A stretch of 64,000 nucleotides of DNA from Platycnemis pennipes (Eukaryota > Arthropoda > Insecta > Odonata > Platycnemididae). Under the pieces are notes generated by a model, which was not told the origin of the DNA, did not search any database, and saw nothing but the letters and a program-made list of their open reading frames with translations. Both the position numbers and the translations under genes were made by a program. Numbering within the stretch: the first letter of the stretch is position 1; each line of letters opens with the position of its first letter. The stretch covers positions 113,605,271 through 113,669,270 of the forward strand of contig OW121851.1 in NCBI GenBank assembly GCA_933228895.1, read 5' to 3'. Below, one piece after another: positions 33,845 through 44,699 of the stretch.

Positions 33845-34645
33845 AACTTTTTACAGGAAATTATTAGTGTTTGCTATATAAAAGAATTATATTGTAGAAT
33901 TTTTTGTAGCCGATGAGTTTCCTTTTCTCGACAGAGACAAAAATGAATGAGAAGAGAAAAGGTACATAATATCTGCTAAATGGGACTACTGATAATCATG
34001 AATGCGGATCATAGAAATAGCAGGCAAGTTAACTTCGTGGAATTTGTGGACATTGTGTAAATAAAATGAAGCTTTGTTCTATTCCTCATAAATGTAACTA
34101 AAGACTACTCGACGGGTTTCCACCTTTTCAGGTCACTGACAAGAGTTGAGCGAGCTCTTGAAGCTCAAGAGCTGAGTGAGACTCAGTTCTTGTTAAATAC
34201 CTGAAAAGGTATTTAACAAGAACTGAAAAGGCATTTAACAAGAATCACAATTTAATCTTTTTGCAGCAAATTATTAGTGTTTGCAGTAAAAAGAATTAGA
34301 TTGAAGATTTGTTTGTAGCCGATTAGTTTCCTTTTCTCGACAGAGAGTTACATGTTAAAACAGAAAAGGTACATAATATCTGCTAAATTGGACTATTGAT
34401 AATCATGAATGCGGATCATAGAAATAGCAGGCAATTTAACTTGGTGGAATTTTAACATTTTTAAATAAAATAAAGCTTTGTTCTATTCAACATAAATGTA
34501 ATTAAATACTGCTCGACGGATTTCAACATTTTCAGGCCATTAACAAGAATTGAGGGAGCTCTTGAAGCTCAAGAGTTGAGTGACACTCAGTTCTTGTGAA
34601 ATACCTGAAAAGGTCGAAGCTGGTCAAGCAGTATTTAATTACATT
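33845..34645 (+). mobile_element. Tandem pair of PLE-type terminal repeats
   Basis: Two direct copies of a ~400-bp unit, offset by 404-410 bp: TTATTAGTGTTTGC starts at 33861 and 34271; GAGCTCTTGAAGCTCAAGAG starts at 34152 and 34556. Shared blocks include TGTAGCCGAT, TTTCCTTTTCTCGACAGAGA, GGTACATAATATCTGCTAAA and TAAAGCTTTGTTCTATTC. Each unit ends in a snap-back region with CCTGAAAAGGT and, in reverse, GGAAACCCGTCGAG. Tandem terminal repeats with such ends suit a PLE, but no reverse transcriptase lies between or beside them. Confidence 0.65.
34497..34645. repeat. Snap-back palindrome at the end of the tandem unit
   Basis: AATGTAATTAAATACTGCT is exactly reverse-complemented at 34626-34644. The arms continue inward through ACATTTTCAGG/CCTGAAAAGGT and ACAAGAA/TTCTTGT to the centre CTCTTGAAGCTCAAGAG. 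Confidence 0.75.
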
Positions 34646-34649
34646 ATTT

Positions 34650-35715
34650 TTTATACTTATTAATATAGTTTGATTTATATATATTTTTATTCACATATCT
34701 CATACGCTTGGGAAGCAATTCATGCAAATGATCTAGTATAATTATATATTATAGAATACAGTATCTAGCATTATTGATTTATTTATGTGCACCTAATAAT
34801 GCGTGACGTAAAGACTGTAACGAAACAATTAACCGACAATTGTCCGATTTTTTTCACTACCTCGCCTCAAGAATGCCTTGAGCGTGTTGTTGACACCGCA
34901 CTGTCGCCAGATTCCAACAATGTACTGGGGTAGTCTTCCAGGGGGACTCTTAGGAGTGAGCTGGCTTTAGGAAGTTATGGTGTAAATCGGACTGCGGCAG
35001 GGAATCCCGTGGGTGAGAGTTCTGATGTGCGGCCGGACGATCGTCGACACAAGGATGCATAACCGCAATGTATTGTGAGATCAAATTCATTGGTGTGCTT
35101 TATTTGATTTGCTGTCAACTTGGCATATACATTTGTTTTTTTTTGTATTTTCTCACCAATAAACTAGATTACATGCATATTGTATGTTATATTTTGTGTT
35201 TGTTTGTGTATATTTGGCATAGCGCATTGCACATAAAAGGGTAGGTTACAGACTAAAATTTCATATTGATAGCCGTTAGCTGACATGTGGATACTTCAAA
35301 ATTTGTTATGAAATTCAATACAAATCACAGTTTTCTCACAAGTATTGTAGTGAATGTCGTTACTTAGTACATGCAAGTATTCACTCAGCGAAGGATACGC
35401 AGTCACTTTGACTCCTGACAACGCATGTGTTTTTGCCTTAAACATTTTCTTCACCGTCTCTCTTGAGCGATTCTCACAAGATATTCAAACGAGTGAACCT
35501 TAAGATTCGTTAGCGCCTCAGAAAATGGTAGGGACTTTACGTGTCTCAACGCATAGGAAGGGAAACACAGGTATTCTTTAGTCTATATTTGTCCTCTTAA
35601 ATGCCAAGTACCAACAATATATTGCTTGCGGCACTACAATATTGCCCCTAAACGGAAGTATCTATGTGCAGAACGCATGCGCCTCGTCGGAAATTGTAAT
35701 TTACCATGGATGTAA
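34650..35715. other. No gene recognised
   Basis: No convincing frame or repeat; slightly GC-richer at 34860-35060. Confidence 0.5.
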
Positions 35716-35720
35716 TTGTG

Positions 35721-36125
35721 TCAATTTTCTTCTCAATTTACTTTAGAAGGGTTGAGTGTTAGCCGTCTGTGTAGAGCACATGGATATTTAAGAGAAAGCC
35801 CGGGATGAAATTAGCTTGCTCGTTATTAGACCAGTGTGACCTAAATTGATGGATCGTAGAGCAACGGAAGGAATTAATTACTTTTTCCGGAGCTGTAATT
35901 AATTTTTCCCTTACTTATGTGAGGTAAGTGCAAGCATAATATTATGCGGATAACCGGAATATTATCTGTGCTTCATGAAGTACCGGTTGGGAAACAGATT
36001 TTCCTCTCAATTTCCCCCAGAAGGACGGAGTGTTAGCCAGCAGGTGTAGAGGATACGGATTCTCAAGTGAACGTCCGGGTTGAAATTACTTTGATCGTTA
36101 TTATAACAATGTGAACTCGTTGTAG
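35721..36125 (+). repeat. Two ~125-bp direct repeats
   Basis: Segments 35721-35845 and 35999-36121 share TTCTCAATTT, AGAAGG..GGAGTGTTAGCC, GTGTAGAG, GATGAAATTA and TCGTTATTA..CAATGTGA, offset by about 275 bp. Between them is unrelated AT-rich sequence. Origin unknown. Confidence 0.65.
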
Positions 36126-36174
36126 CTATCCAATTACTGAACAACTTTTCAGTTTAATCGTATCCGTTTTCCGG

Positions 36175-36443
36175 GCATAGTGGGTAGAGAGCTGAGCTAC
36201 TCACCGGAGGGTCCCCAAATCCCGGGAAAGAGATTTTCTAGACTTCTCCTAGACTTCTCCACCTAAAATCCTCGCGATTTGATTTCCTGCGTGTCAGAAC
36301 TTCGTAAGAAATCGTAGGTGGCCCAGAAAAAGAACCTGGCCCCCCTAACCTGAATACGTGAGTTTCACACGTCGATGGCTTAGTAGGTATGTTCTCTACC
36401 CTCTACCCTCACCTATCAAAAATCAACCATCGGGTTGAACACA
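36175..36443 (+). mobile_element. tRNA-derived SINE, family S4, copy 1
   Basis: Shares CCACCTAAAATCCTCG, AGGTGGCCCAG, CGATGGCTTAGTA, CACCTATCAAAAA and CGGGTTGAACAC with 41210-41465. The B-box region is damaged here (CCCCAAATCCCGGG). Confidence 0.75.
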
Positions 36444-36539
36444 GCTTTCTCAACCGATTTCTAAAGTCCGAATATAATAAAAAAAACATATGCATTCAGG
36501 TATTTCAGCCCTGGCTAAGTACATTTCATAACAATCGTA

Positions 36540-36840
36540 AGTATACTTCATATCTCATTTCACCGAGAAAATTTAACATACATCGATTTCTCTTCATCAA
36601 TTTAATTCAGCTCCATATGAAAACATTATCAACGTATCTCATGAAAGGTCTGCCTTTCTATTCTTGACTATCAACTCTACTGATATGACCGATTAAGTTG
36701 TTCCGTATTCTTTTTAAAGTTTCGGCAGATTCTTTTTTTTCAATTATTTATAGGACTATATACTTCGTTATCCACTCAATTTCATCTTCATCATTCCACA
36801 GCAACACTAAATTTTGCATGCTTCCAGCCTTGAATTCTGT
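36540..36840 (-). mobile_element. RTE-type LINE 3' end, decayed
   Basis: Reverse complement of the RTE C-terminal region: TCATGAAAGGTCTGCCTTTC, ATATGACCGATTAAGTTGTT and CACTCAATTTCATCTTCATC align with the copy at 49053-49665. It lies just downstream of an S4 SINE. Confidence 0.65.
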
Positions 36841-36969
36841 GCTGCTGCTATTGTGCATTACTAACTCTCCAAGTAAAGTAAAGATAAATAAATATGAATA
36901 GCCTGCTACAATTCAGGAATCGCGGAATAATATTCTGAACATTTTACTCAGGAACTGAAGAGTTTTAGC

Positions 36970-38230
36970 TCTTTTAAAGGTTAGGTCAGAAATAGCGAAA
37001 TTACTTAAATTATTCGAGCAACTTAAAACCTAATTCTACCACTTGAATAATCACGTTCTTAGACTGTTGCAGGCGTATTAAAAAGAGATGCTATAATTGG
37101 ATTAAAATTAGAATTTGAATTAAGTGGGTGTGACAAGACCCTAGCTGCAGAGGAATCCACCACATACCCGTAACCAGCCTATGCTAATATAATAGTTTTA
37201 TTTAATTTGAATTGGCGTGTATAAAATGCAGAGTATGGAGTTACCGTAATGCCCAAAAACGCTGCAATTAAGTGAATTAATTATATTAAGTGAAGTTTTG
37301 CCTTTTTTGATATTTTCATTTAATTTCAAGGATTATCATTATCAAGGTGTTAATGATACTCTGTATTGAAACTATGGTCGGAAACAACAAAAACATAAGT
37401 GGAAACAGACAAGTTGAAATTTATTTAAACGTTAGCTAAATGAATGCGAGATCGCCTTAGCTGCTAGAGTATCAACATATCCATAACCTGCCTCTACTAC
37501 TATAGTGGCATTGTTTCATTGGAACAAGTGTGGGTAAAATGTTTAGCAATGGATTACAGTGGTTACAAATACTGCGATTTCTTCGAAGTGAAAGGTTATC
37601 TTTTATAGATCTTTAATTTTTTTACGGTGGTGACCTAATCATACCACGAGCATAGATTCGTGTGGGTAAATGTTGAGCATAGGAGCTGTGGTGAATAGCC
37701 TTTCCTCTTTCATATACTACTCATTGTGTAGTAATCGCATCGCTATGGGAAACAATGCACCTTAAGACGTTTTTCATTTGTCTAACCATGATGGGTATAT
37801 ACTAGAATTATTTCGCCTTTCTCTGCGCTGAGCCAAGATATTCATATTAGGTTTGACAGGTATTTGCGTTCACGCCTCTCAGAAAATACGCTCCACTGGA
37901 AATATTTGTGAATGTGGATGAATGGCAGGAAAGGAGATGCAAACAGAATGTTTATTCATGCTTAAAAAATTGAAAATATTTGACGTGCGGAGGACCTACA
38001 TTAGATGGGAGAAATTTTTCTTTGTTATCCGATGATGGCTACGCAGTTCCTACACAATTTCTAAACTGCAGCGACATATGCTCTCGAAATTTGTACTAAT
38101 ACTGTTCAAAACTTTGGTTGACCAGAAAACACCATTAATTTACGCAAAATCAATGCTGATCGCTAGACTTCCATCACAGTACCCACCTCTCGAATTATTA
38201 ACTCAAAGTTACACCGCACGGTACGTTGAT
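36970..38230 (+). repeat. Long dispersed repeat R1, copy 2
   Basis: Direct partner of 27410-28530 with small indels; the alignment runs to CGAATTATTAACTCAAAGTT at the 3' end. It lacks the left inverted arm present in copy 1 at 27602-27640. Confidence 0.8.
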
Positions 38231-38279
38231 ACATCCATCTTCAAAAGAAGCTTATTTTTTAAGTAAAATAGCAATAAAT

Positions 38280-38615
38280 AGACATCAATCCGACGATTGG
38301 CTTAACTTAGTTCTCCACTCAATTCTTCTATCAATAACCGGCTCATATGGTTTCTCTTCCGCATTCTTTTACTATTTTATTCACAAATCTCATACGATGC
38401 TCATCTTTGTCCTTCTTCCGAATCAACTTTCCTTTTGCAAATGTATTCATAAAAACCATGATGTCACTATGGCCGATTAGATTGTTTCATCTTCCTTTTG
38501 ATACTTACAGCATAGCTATATTTTCCTCTTCACCCTCTCTCCCATTCTTAGTCTTCTTAGAATTTCTTTGTATGCCACTCGTAATATCCGTTTTATATCC
38601 ATCATTCCCAATGCA
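38280..38615 (-). mobile_element. RTE-type LINE 3' end
   Basis: Reverse complement of the RTE tail and C-terminal ORF: GGCTTAACTTAGTTCTCCAC, CACTATGGCCGATTAGATTG and TTCTTAGTCTTCTTAGAATT align with the 150-480 and 49-kb copies. The open frames at 38226-38634 run antisense to it. Confidence 0.7.
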
Positions 38616-38816
38616 AGGTGTAAAAGAATATTAAAAACAACAAAAAGCTTTTTCTTCGTAGAAGTACGAGAAACATAATGATGACAGATTGTATGGTGAA
38701 TAGCCCTTTAATGAAACTCGATAATGATCCATCTTAAATTAATTTGCACCAATAAAGTTATTTGAGAAATAAAATTTATGACGTTTACTTGCTCCAGAAC
38801 AGACGGACGGACTTTA

Positions 38817-39652
38817 TAATAGGGTAGTTTTCTTCATCAAAGAAAACAGACTTCATTGATTGCGATTTGTGCCCTGCCATAAATGTATTTAATTTAAGCA
38901 AAAAGTTTGTATTTAGAAATCCCAGTTTACTAGAGAATTAAATGTTAATTTTAAGGCCACTTGAAAAGGCTCTGAAATGGCGGGGTGCGCTGCCTTCATG
39001 CTGACGTAATAGGTAGGTAGTTTACATTGCGAGGCATAGGAAAATTCGTCTCCTGAACTTACCATTGTATTTCAGGGCCCCTCAGCTCTAGTGAATATGT
39101 ATTAGTAATAGCCTGTAAAAACTATCAACGCTCGAAAAGACTTCTCTGTTAAACATGGTATTATTAGTCATTTCATAGGATCAAGGACATCCTGCTCGTT
39201 GTGTCTTCTGCTACGACGAAGCATGGCGTGAAGTTCGTGCGGCGATGGGCGAACTACATGGTATGCTTTTGAAAGGAATACTAACTGATTTTAAATAAAT
39301 CAACTGCATAAGTAATGTTAAATAAAGAAATAAAAGTTAATTACAATAAATTAACGGAATAAATATGCCTCCAATACTTGTTCATAAGCTTTAACGGAGT
39401 GCAGCGTCTACTTGGAAGCGTCCGCAGCACCACCTGGTGGCAGGTAGAGGAAATAGTTTGACGTCACACGTAGGATTAACCTGCATGCAATAGTTACCGT
39501 CGCGTTTTCGCGCCATTGATTTTTTTCACTTTTTAATTAATGAGGAAAAATACTTAACGTCATTTAAAAATCGAACGGCTTAAAACACGTACTCCAGAGG
39601 TTATAAACTTTCGATCAAGGCAATAAAAAAATAAAAGGAAACTACCCTATTG
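38817..39652 (-). mobile_element. 836-bp TIR element, copy B
   Basis: The ends TAATAGGGTAGTTTTCTT and GGAAACTACCCTATTG are inverted repeats, each flanked by TA (38815-38816 and 39653-39654), as expected for a TA-targeting transposon. The whole element is the inverted partner of 24155-24971. No transposase frame, so it is a MITE-like derivative. Which superfamily is unclear. Confidence 0.85.
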
Positions 39653-39654
39653 TA

Positions 39655-40390
39655 CCAACTTTTTGTAGATTATTCCACATATTTTATGCGTGATGTTGAA
39701 GGATTTAAAATACGCACCATTGAAAGTCATCGGGTTACAAATTTAAACAAGACACTGACAAACGTGATCCTGATGACCCTAGTTCGAATATTGGCTGAAG
39801 CGGACATTTTTCTTTATATCGGCACAAAATGTAGTAGATTATGGACATCAAGTGTAGCGTTCCTTCAGTTGGATGGGAGGATATCCCGTAGATATTTTGG
39901 CACCTTTTGTTAAAAGCCAAAGCCGATGCCGAGTTTTTTCTCTCCCTCCCTCTATTCCCTTAAAATGTCAATGACTCTACGCAATGTGCCTAATTCATCA
40001 CTATAAATATATGTAAGAATGTATAAGTAAGCTACATTGCATTAGTAAATAAAGTTAAGGATGTTAAATGTAATTAACATGCATTGATTAAACAATTTCT
40101 TGTATTTGTACTTTCATTGACTCATTCATATTAAAATATCAAAATATTTTTTACCCATGTTGAATCGAAAGTAGCCATTGTAGCCCTACTTAGCCATGTT
40201 TTTAACTGTTACTGATGTTGTACTGAATACTATTAAGTTTTGCTTTTTTGATTTTTCATTGTATATCTGATTAACAGTGTAAAGATCCCGAGCAAATTCT
40301 TTCGTGAAATGTGCTTGCTCTCATATAAAGTTCCCTAGAACAATAAATATGATAACTATATATCTATATAAGCTACCGGTTGAATACTTC
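39655..40390. other. AT-rich DNA, nothing recognised
   Basis: An 87-codon frame (39650-39913) matches nothing known to me. Confidence 0.5.
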
Positions 40391-40394
40391 GGAT

Positions 40395-40490
40395 ACCTAC
40401 TACTTCCACCGAGGTGGCAATCGAACTCGGAAGCTATGGTTACCAGGCCAGCACGTTATCAAGGTTGCTACCGTGACCGCAGCATTTAGG
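40395..40490 (-). mobile_element. Possible tRNA-like SINE head
   Basis: On the minus strand GGTAGCAACCTTGATAACGT precedes the B-box-like CCGAGTTCGATTGCC (plus 40416-40430) and CACCTCGGTGGAAG. It is probably a tRNA-derived repeat, but no second copy is in the window. Confidence 0.45.
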
Positions 40491-40499
40491 AGTTCCTAT

Positions 40500-41205
40500 G
40501 TAAGATTCATCCCTGCTGAATGATCACATAACCTGATTCAACTCACATGTGTCAATCATATTCAATCATGTGATATTGAGGCATCCACTGTAATACTGGA
40601 TATAATTTATCCATATTTAATTCCTGCGCGTTTCTTCAAACGGTTTCCGATCAATTTAATGCCTCGTTTCGCAATAGTATTTTCCTCTCCTTTTGACTTC
40701 TTCTCACAGTGCCTTCGCAGTTTAGACCTCCTCAACTTCAGGAATCATTCGCTAGTTCCCCTCAAACTCAATTCATCGAATATTGGTTTCTAGATGTTCT
40801 ACTTGAAAGACTCCAGGAGAGCCACTTTTCCTCCAGGAATAAGTAATGCTACGACAATTTCCACTCATACTAAACTTACCCTGGGAACTTTACCCTGGGA
40901 ATTCAGCTGCAGGTATATTAACTAACTTTTCTATTATACCTAAGAATTTCGCAAGTGCTCACTTCAAAAGTTCCTGGTACAAAACGAAACTGTGACGCTG
41001 CGCTGAAATATTCAAAAGGCATTTGGAGATGTAATGAGCGGAAAATCGTGCATGGCAAGTCTCAAAGACTTACTCGAGTTTGCGCTTGAGAGTTCTATGC
41101 GTGGGCTGAGATTCTCATGATACTGCTCTACGGGATATCATATGTAAATGTCACATGCTGACCTTTTTGAAGCAAATTAATTAATGTTAATTACATCATT
41201 TCGAG
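40500..41205. other. Nothing recognised
   Basis: A local repeat of ACTTACCCTGGGAA/ACTTTACCCTGGGAA at about 40875-40902 only. Confidence 0.5.
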
Positions 41206-41209
41206 GGTC

Positions 41210-41465
41210 GTCATGCCCTGGAGCGCTAAGCTACCGACCGGAGAGTCCCGGGTTCAAATCCCGGGAATAGTTTTACTGGACAGCCCCACCTAAAATCCTC
41301 GCCATTCGATTTTCTGCATGTAAGACCTTTGTAGGAAAACGCAGGTGGCCCAGGGAAATGAACTGCCCCCCCTCCCCTGGAGGTGTGAATTTCAAACGCC
41401 AATGGCTTAGTAAGGGGTGAGCTCACCTATCAAAAACCAAACCTTCAAACCTTCGGGTTGAACAC
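41210..41465 (+). mobile_element. tRNA-derived SINE, family S4, copy 2
   Basis: The head carries an intact B box, GGTTCAAATCCCG (41251-41263). Body and end match 36175-36443. The antisense frame 41226-41426 is an artefact of this SINE. Confidence 0.8.
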
Positions 41466-41671
41466 TGATAATGATGATATTATTTTCATCGATATAAAAG
41501 TTCACATGTTGGTTGTGTGCCAGAGTGGTAGGATTACGTATTAATTTACATCACAATTCATCTTCACCTCATCATCACCCTTAAAGACAGCCCTTGAACG
41601 AAGCAACATTTCCTCAAATACTTGCATCACGCTTGCATTCACGATCTTTAAATAGTACTTCTACGAAATAC

Positions 41672-41695
41672 CCTTCACAACCTAGGTTGTGAAGG
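41672..41695. repeat. Perfect 24-bp palindrome
   Basis: The half-site CCTTCACAACCT is followed by its exact complement AGGTTGTGAAGG. The right half is also the first part of the RTE 3' fragment that follows, so it may mark a head-to-head junction of two RTE ends. Confidence 0.85.
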
Positions 41696-41795
41696 ATGTG
41701 AAAGAGCAAAATTACGTTAACATGAAGAGGTTGGCCGATAATAGAATTGGTTGGAGGCCTGCGTCAATCCAATCCTAGGATTTTTGACCGATAGT
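41684..41795 (+). mobile_element. RTE-type LINE 3'-terminal fragment
   Basis: GTTGTGAAGGATGTGAAAGAG, AACATGAAGAGGTTGGCCGA and GCGTCAATCCAATCCTAGGA end in GACCGATAGTGATGATGACG, the RTE tail with its GAT-rich end. Confidence 0.8.
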
Positions 41796-41805
41796 GATGA
41801 TGACG

Positions 41806-41875
41806 AAATACCCCGCAAGCCACCGCGAGGGTGTGTGGCAGAGGGTGAATCTCACCAAACATTCACGACCTGCAA
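41806..41875 (-). mobile_element. CR1-type LINE 3' tail, solo
   Basis: ATACCCCGCAAGCCACCGCG, AGGGTGTGTGGCAGAGGGTG and TCTCACCAAACATTC are the reversed CR1-group tail, well conserved. Confidence 0.75.
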
Positions 41876-41918
41876 GCAACTAGGCTACTGCATGGAAACA
41901 TGCTATATAATACAGTAA

Positions 41919-42057
41919 CCCTGGTCGAATAACACCCATATAGGTGTACACCCATGGGTGTGGAGCGTGCACCCATGACGGTGGGGTGTACACCCATTGG
42001 GATGGGTGCATGCACATGTAAGATGGGTGTACACTCATGGGTGTTGTTCGACCAGGG
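41919..42057. mobile_element. 139-bp TIR element built of ACACCCAT repeats
   Basis: The ends CCCTGGTCGAATAACACCCA and TGGGTGTTGTTCGACCAGGG are inverted repeats with one mismatch in 20. The interior consists of short GGTGTACACCCAT-type units in alternating orientation. No TSD is obvious. Confidence 0.8.
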
Positions 42058-42494
42058 AGCATGCGGCTAGATGGTCACTATCTGCATAGTAATAAAAGAT
42101 TATTGGTTAAAATGGAATTTGTCTAAAATATTTTTATCCGTATATACCTACATACCTTCTTCTTTGCAGTAGTACCTCGTACTTTAAGATCTTGCTCGTT
42201 GTAAACATTGCTGTTACGGTATTTACAAAATGAAGGAAACACTCGTAATCCTCCTGGTTTGTTTAGACTACGTGATCTCGTGACCTTTAAGTCTACCCGT
42301 CCATCGCCAAGTAATATCATGTATTTGTGTAAGGACAGTGTCTATCCCAGAGGCTGATAACTTGTCAGTTGGAACTATAAGACGTGTGAAGCTGCTTTAT
42401 TTCCTAGTTGAATTTTCACGTGTTAGAATTTTAGATTTACACTAATCTCTAATTTTTGGTTTTATTCCTATATATAGAAATACAAACCGGTGCT

Positions 42495-42560
42495 GATTCA
42501 TCCCCTGTCCCAGATTATTGCCGTGGCTTCCAGGATATTGTGGGGATGGAGATGATATTT
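42495..42560 (+). mobile_element. CR1-type LINE 3' tail, decayed
   Basis: TTCATCCCCTGTCCCAGATT, GCCGTGGCTTCCAGGATATT and a GATGGAGATGAT end match the tail at low identity. Confidence 0.55.
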
Positions 42561-42589
42561 CCAAATTAAATAAATGTCAAAGTTTGATT

Positions 42590-44410
42590 CCTTGAATTTT
42601 GTATCAACAATATCCACAAACTAGGCATGTATGTATAGGCAAATGGAGTTAACAATCAGACCAAATTTAGCCTTTCACGGTGTCTAAAACGTTAGTTTTC
42701 TGGTTACCTGAGAAATAAAAAATCCTCCCTCGGTTTCGAAGGTTTTCCTCAACTTCCGCGTGACGGGCACACACGGTATCCTTTTTCGCTTCTTTTTCGT
42801 TTCAACCATCAAAGGCAGTGATAATCCTCGGAGGGATCAAAAAGGATGTTATTTTCTTCCAACCCACGCTGAAAATAGTGAAAGGAGGAAAAATGGACCA
42901 TTCCTAAGACGCGAGCATCTATGACTGCTGCTCTTACCTCAACCAAGAAATCTTGGATCCGTCACATTTCACTTTTTCTTCCTTTGTATTCGTCTCCTTC
43001 CCAACCGAGATGCTCGGGCTGCCTAAAGGGAGTTTCTTCCTGGTGGGTGCCCTCCCACGGCGAGTATTTTTTCCTCATATTATTTAACATGCACATACTG
43101 ACGGAGAGTTCTTGAAAAATTCTTCATATGGATTGCCTATTCTCGGCGGTAGAATTGGAAGCGTCATTTCATTTCGACTCTGACGTCGTTCCTACCTGCA
43201 ATTTTTTGTTTCAAAAGGCTTCTTATTCCAAAACACTGCCAAATATCGTGATCATATACTTAAACATGAATAAAATGGCAATCCTTTTAATTTTGTTGCA
43301 CCCGGTTATAGGATGTAATAACTATGCTTTCGCACTATACTTGTTCGACCGATGAGCAGGTATTTTGCACCACACTTCCTGTTCTAGTGTTTTCCTGTAG
43401 TGCATTTTTTCTTAAAGAATATTAGTGCCTTATATTTACGTTTTTCCTACACTTGTATATTATATCTGTTGATACGCATTGGGAGTCATGCTCATTAGAC
43501 CAACGGATCAGAAACATCAACGTTGATTGTCATTCCCAGCTGAGGATTTCCCGATAAGCGATACAAGTTTTAGAGTTATCGAATAGGTTGCTCAATGTGC
43601 GGATGCTTTTAACTTCCTACAATAACAACTTTTTCTCACGGTTCGTGCCACCATGACACTAGGACTTTATTGTTTTTTGATTTCACTCGGTTAACCACCA
43701 CTTTAATATTTAAGAATGCATATCTATAGGGTAATATGACAATCTTTGTGGGCCTGTATGATTCCAACTTCACAGTAGAATGGACAGTGGACTTCAACCC
43801 CATTTATCACCTTAAGGCGTAGACCGACGGAGCAACTAGCGCTCCAAAATCAACAAACTTGACAAATTATCCGCGCGTTATATCGTACTTTGATACACAA
43901 AACGTACGAGTACCTATTTTCGGCGTTTATTATGCTCTACGAAATGTGAAACTTCGAAGAAATCCTTTACAGGGAGGAGAAAGACTAAATGGATGATGTG
44001 CGAATTACGACTGGCGCGAGTTTGAAATTTAAAACCCTTGGGACTTAATATGACACCTGTCCATTAAGGCACTAGCTTCGCAATATTCCCACCTGAACGA
44101 AACATAAGTGATCTTTTCATTCCAAACATCACAAAATCTTCTGCGCTCCGATTACCAAAAGTGGAGATGATCAAACGATGAAGTTAGGCCCGCGTTTATA
44201 ATTAAGTGAAAGGATAAACTTACGTGCTTTATAGAGAAGATGATATGGAAAGACAATACGTTTCGTGTGTGGAGTTCGGATATGCATTCATATCTTGTGG
44301 ATTCATATCAGGGAAATGTTACCGTGTATGTTATGTGAGAAAATGATTAGAGTACATTTTACGGCCTTGAATATTCTGACATATTTTTTTATTCCAACGT
44401 TTTACCAACA
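42590..44410 (+). repeat. Long dispersed repeat R2, copy 2
   Basis: Direct partner of 31025-33260, lacking the ~500 bp extra of copy 1. The frames 42921-43115 and 43128-43355 overlap the region of the copy-1 frames but differ in frame and stops. Confidence 0.75.
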
Positions 44411-44564
44411 GTGTAACCATGCATCATAATCCCTAAACTTTCCAAATATTTGTATCTAACCTATCATATCTTATTATTCTCTATTTAAGATTATTATTAC
44501 ATCATATTATCTCATAATTTTACGTTAAATGTAATTATATGCTTATAATTGAAGCCAATACATG

Positions 44565-44695
44565 GACCAGGTGGTGAAGGATGTAAAAGAGAGGAGTTAC
44601 GTCAATATGAAGAGGCTGACCGATGGAAGAACCGAGTGGAAGGCTGAGTCAAACCAAAACTAGGATTGTTGACCGATGATGATGATGATAAAATG
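44565..44695 (+). mobile_element. RTE-type LINE 3'-terminal fragment
   Basis: CAGGTGGTGAAGGATGTAAA, AATATGAAGAGGCTGACCGA and AGTCAAACCAAAACTAGGAT end in TTGACCGATGATGATGATGA, showing the (GAT)n tail well. Confidence 0.8.
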
Positions 44696-44699
44696 AAGT

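Noticed and set aside
41226..41426. 66-codon minus-strand frame ending EPGTLRSVA
   Set aside because: It is the antisense translation of a tRNA-derived SINE, a common artefact.
42123..42320. 65-codon minus-strand frame as an exon
   Set aside because: Charged and not repetitive, but no domain, no clear splice signals and no support from the duplicate region.
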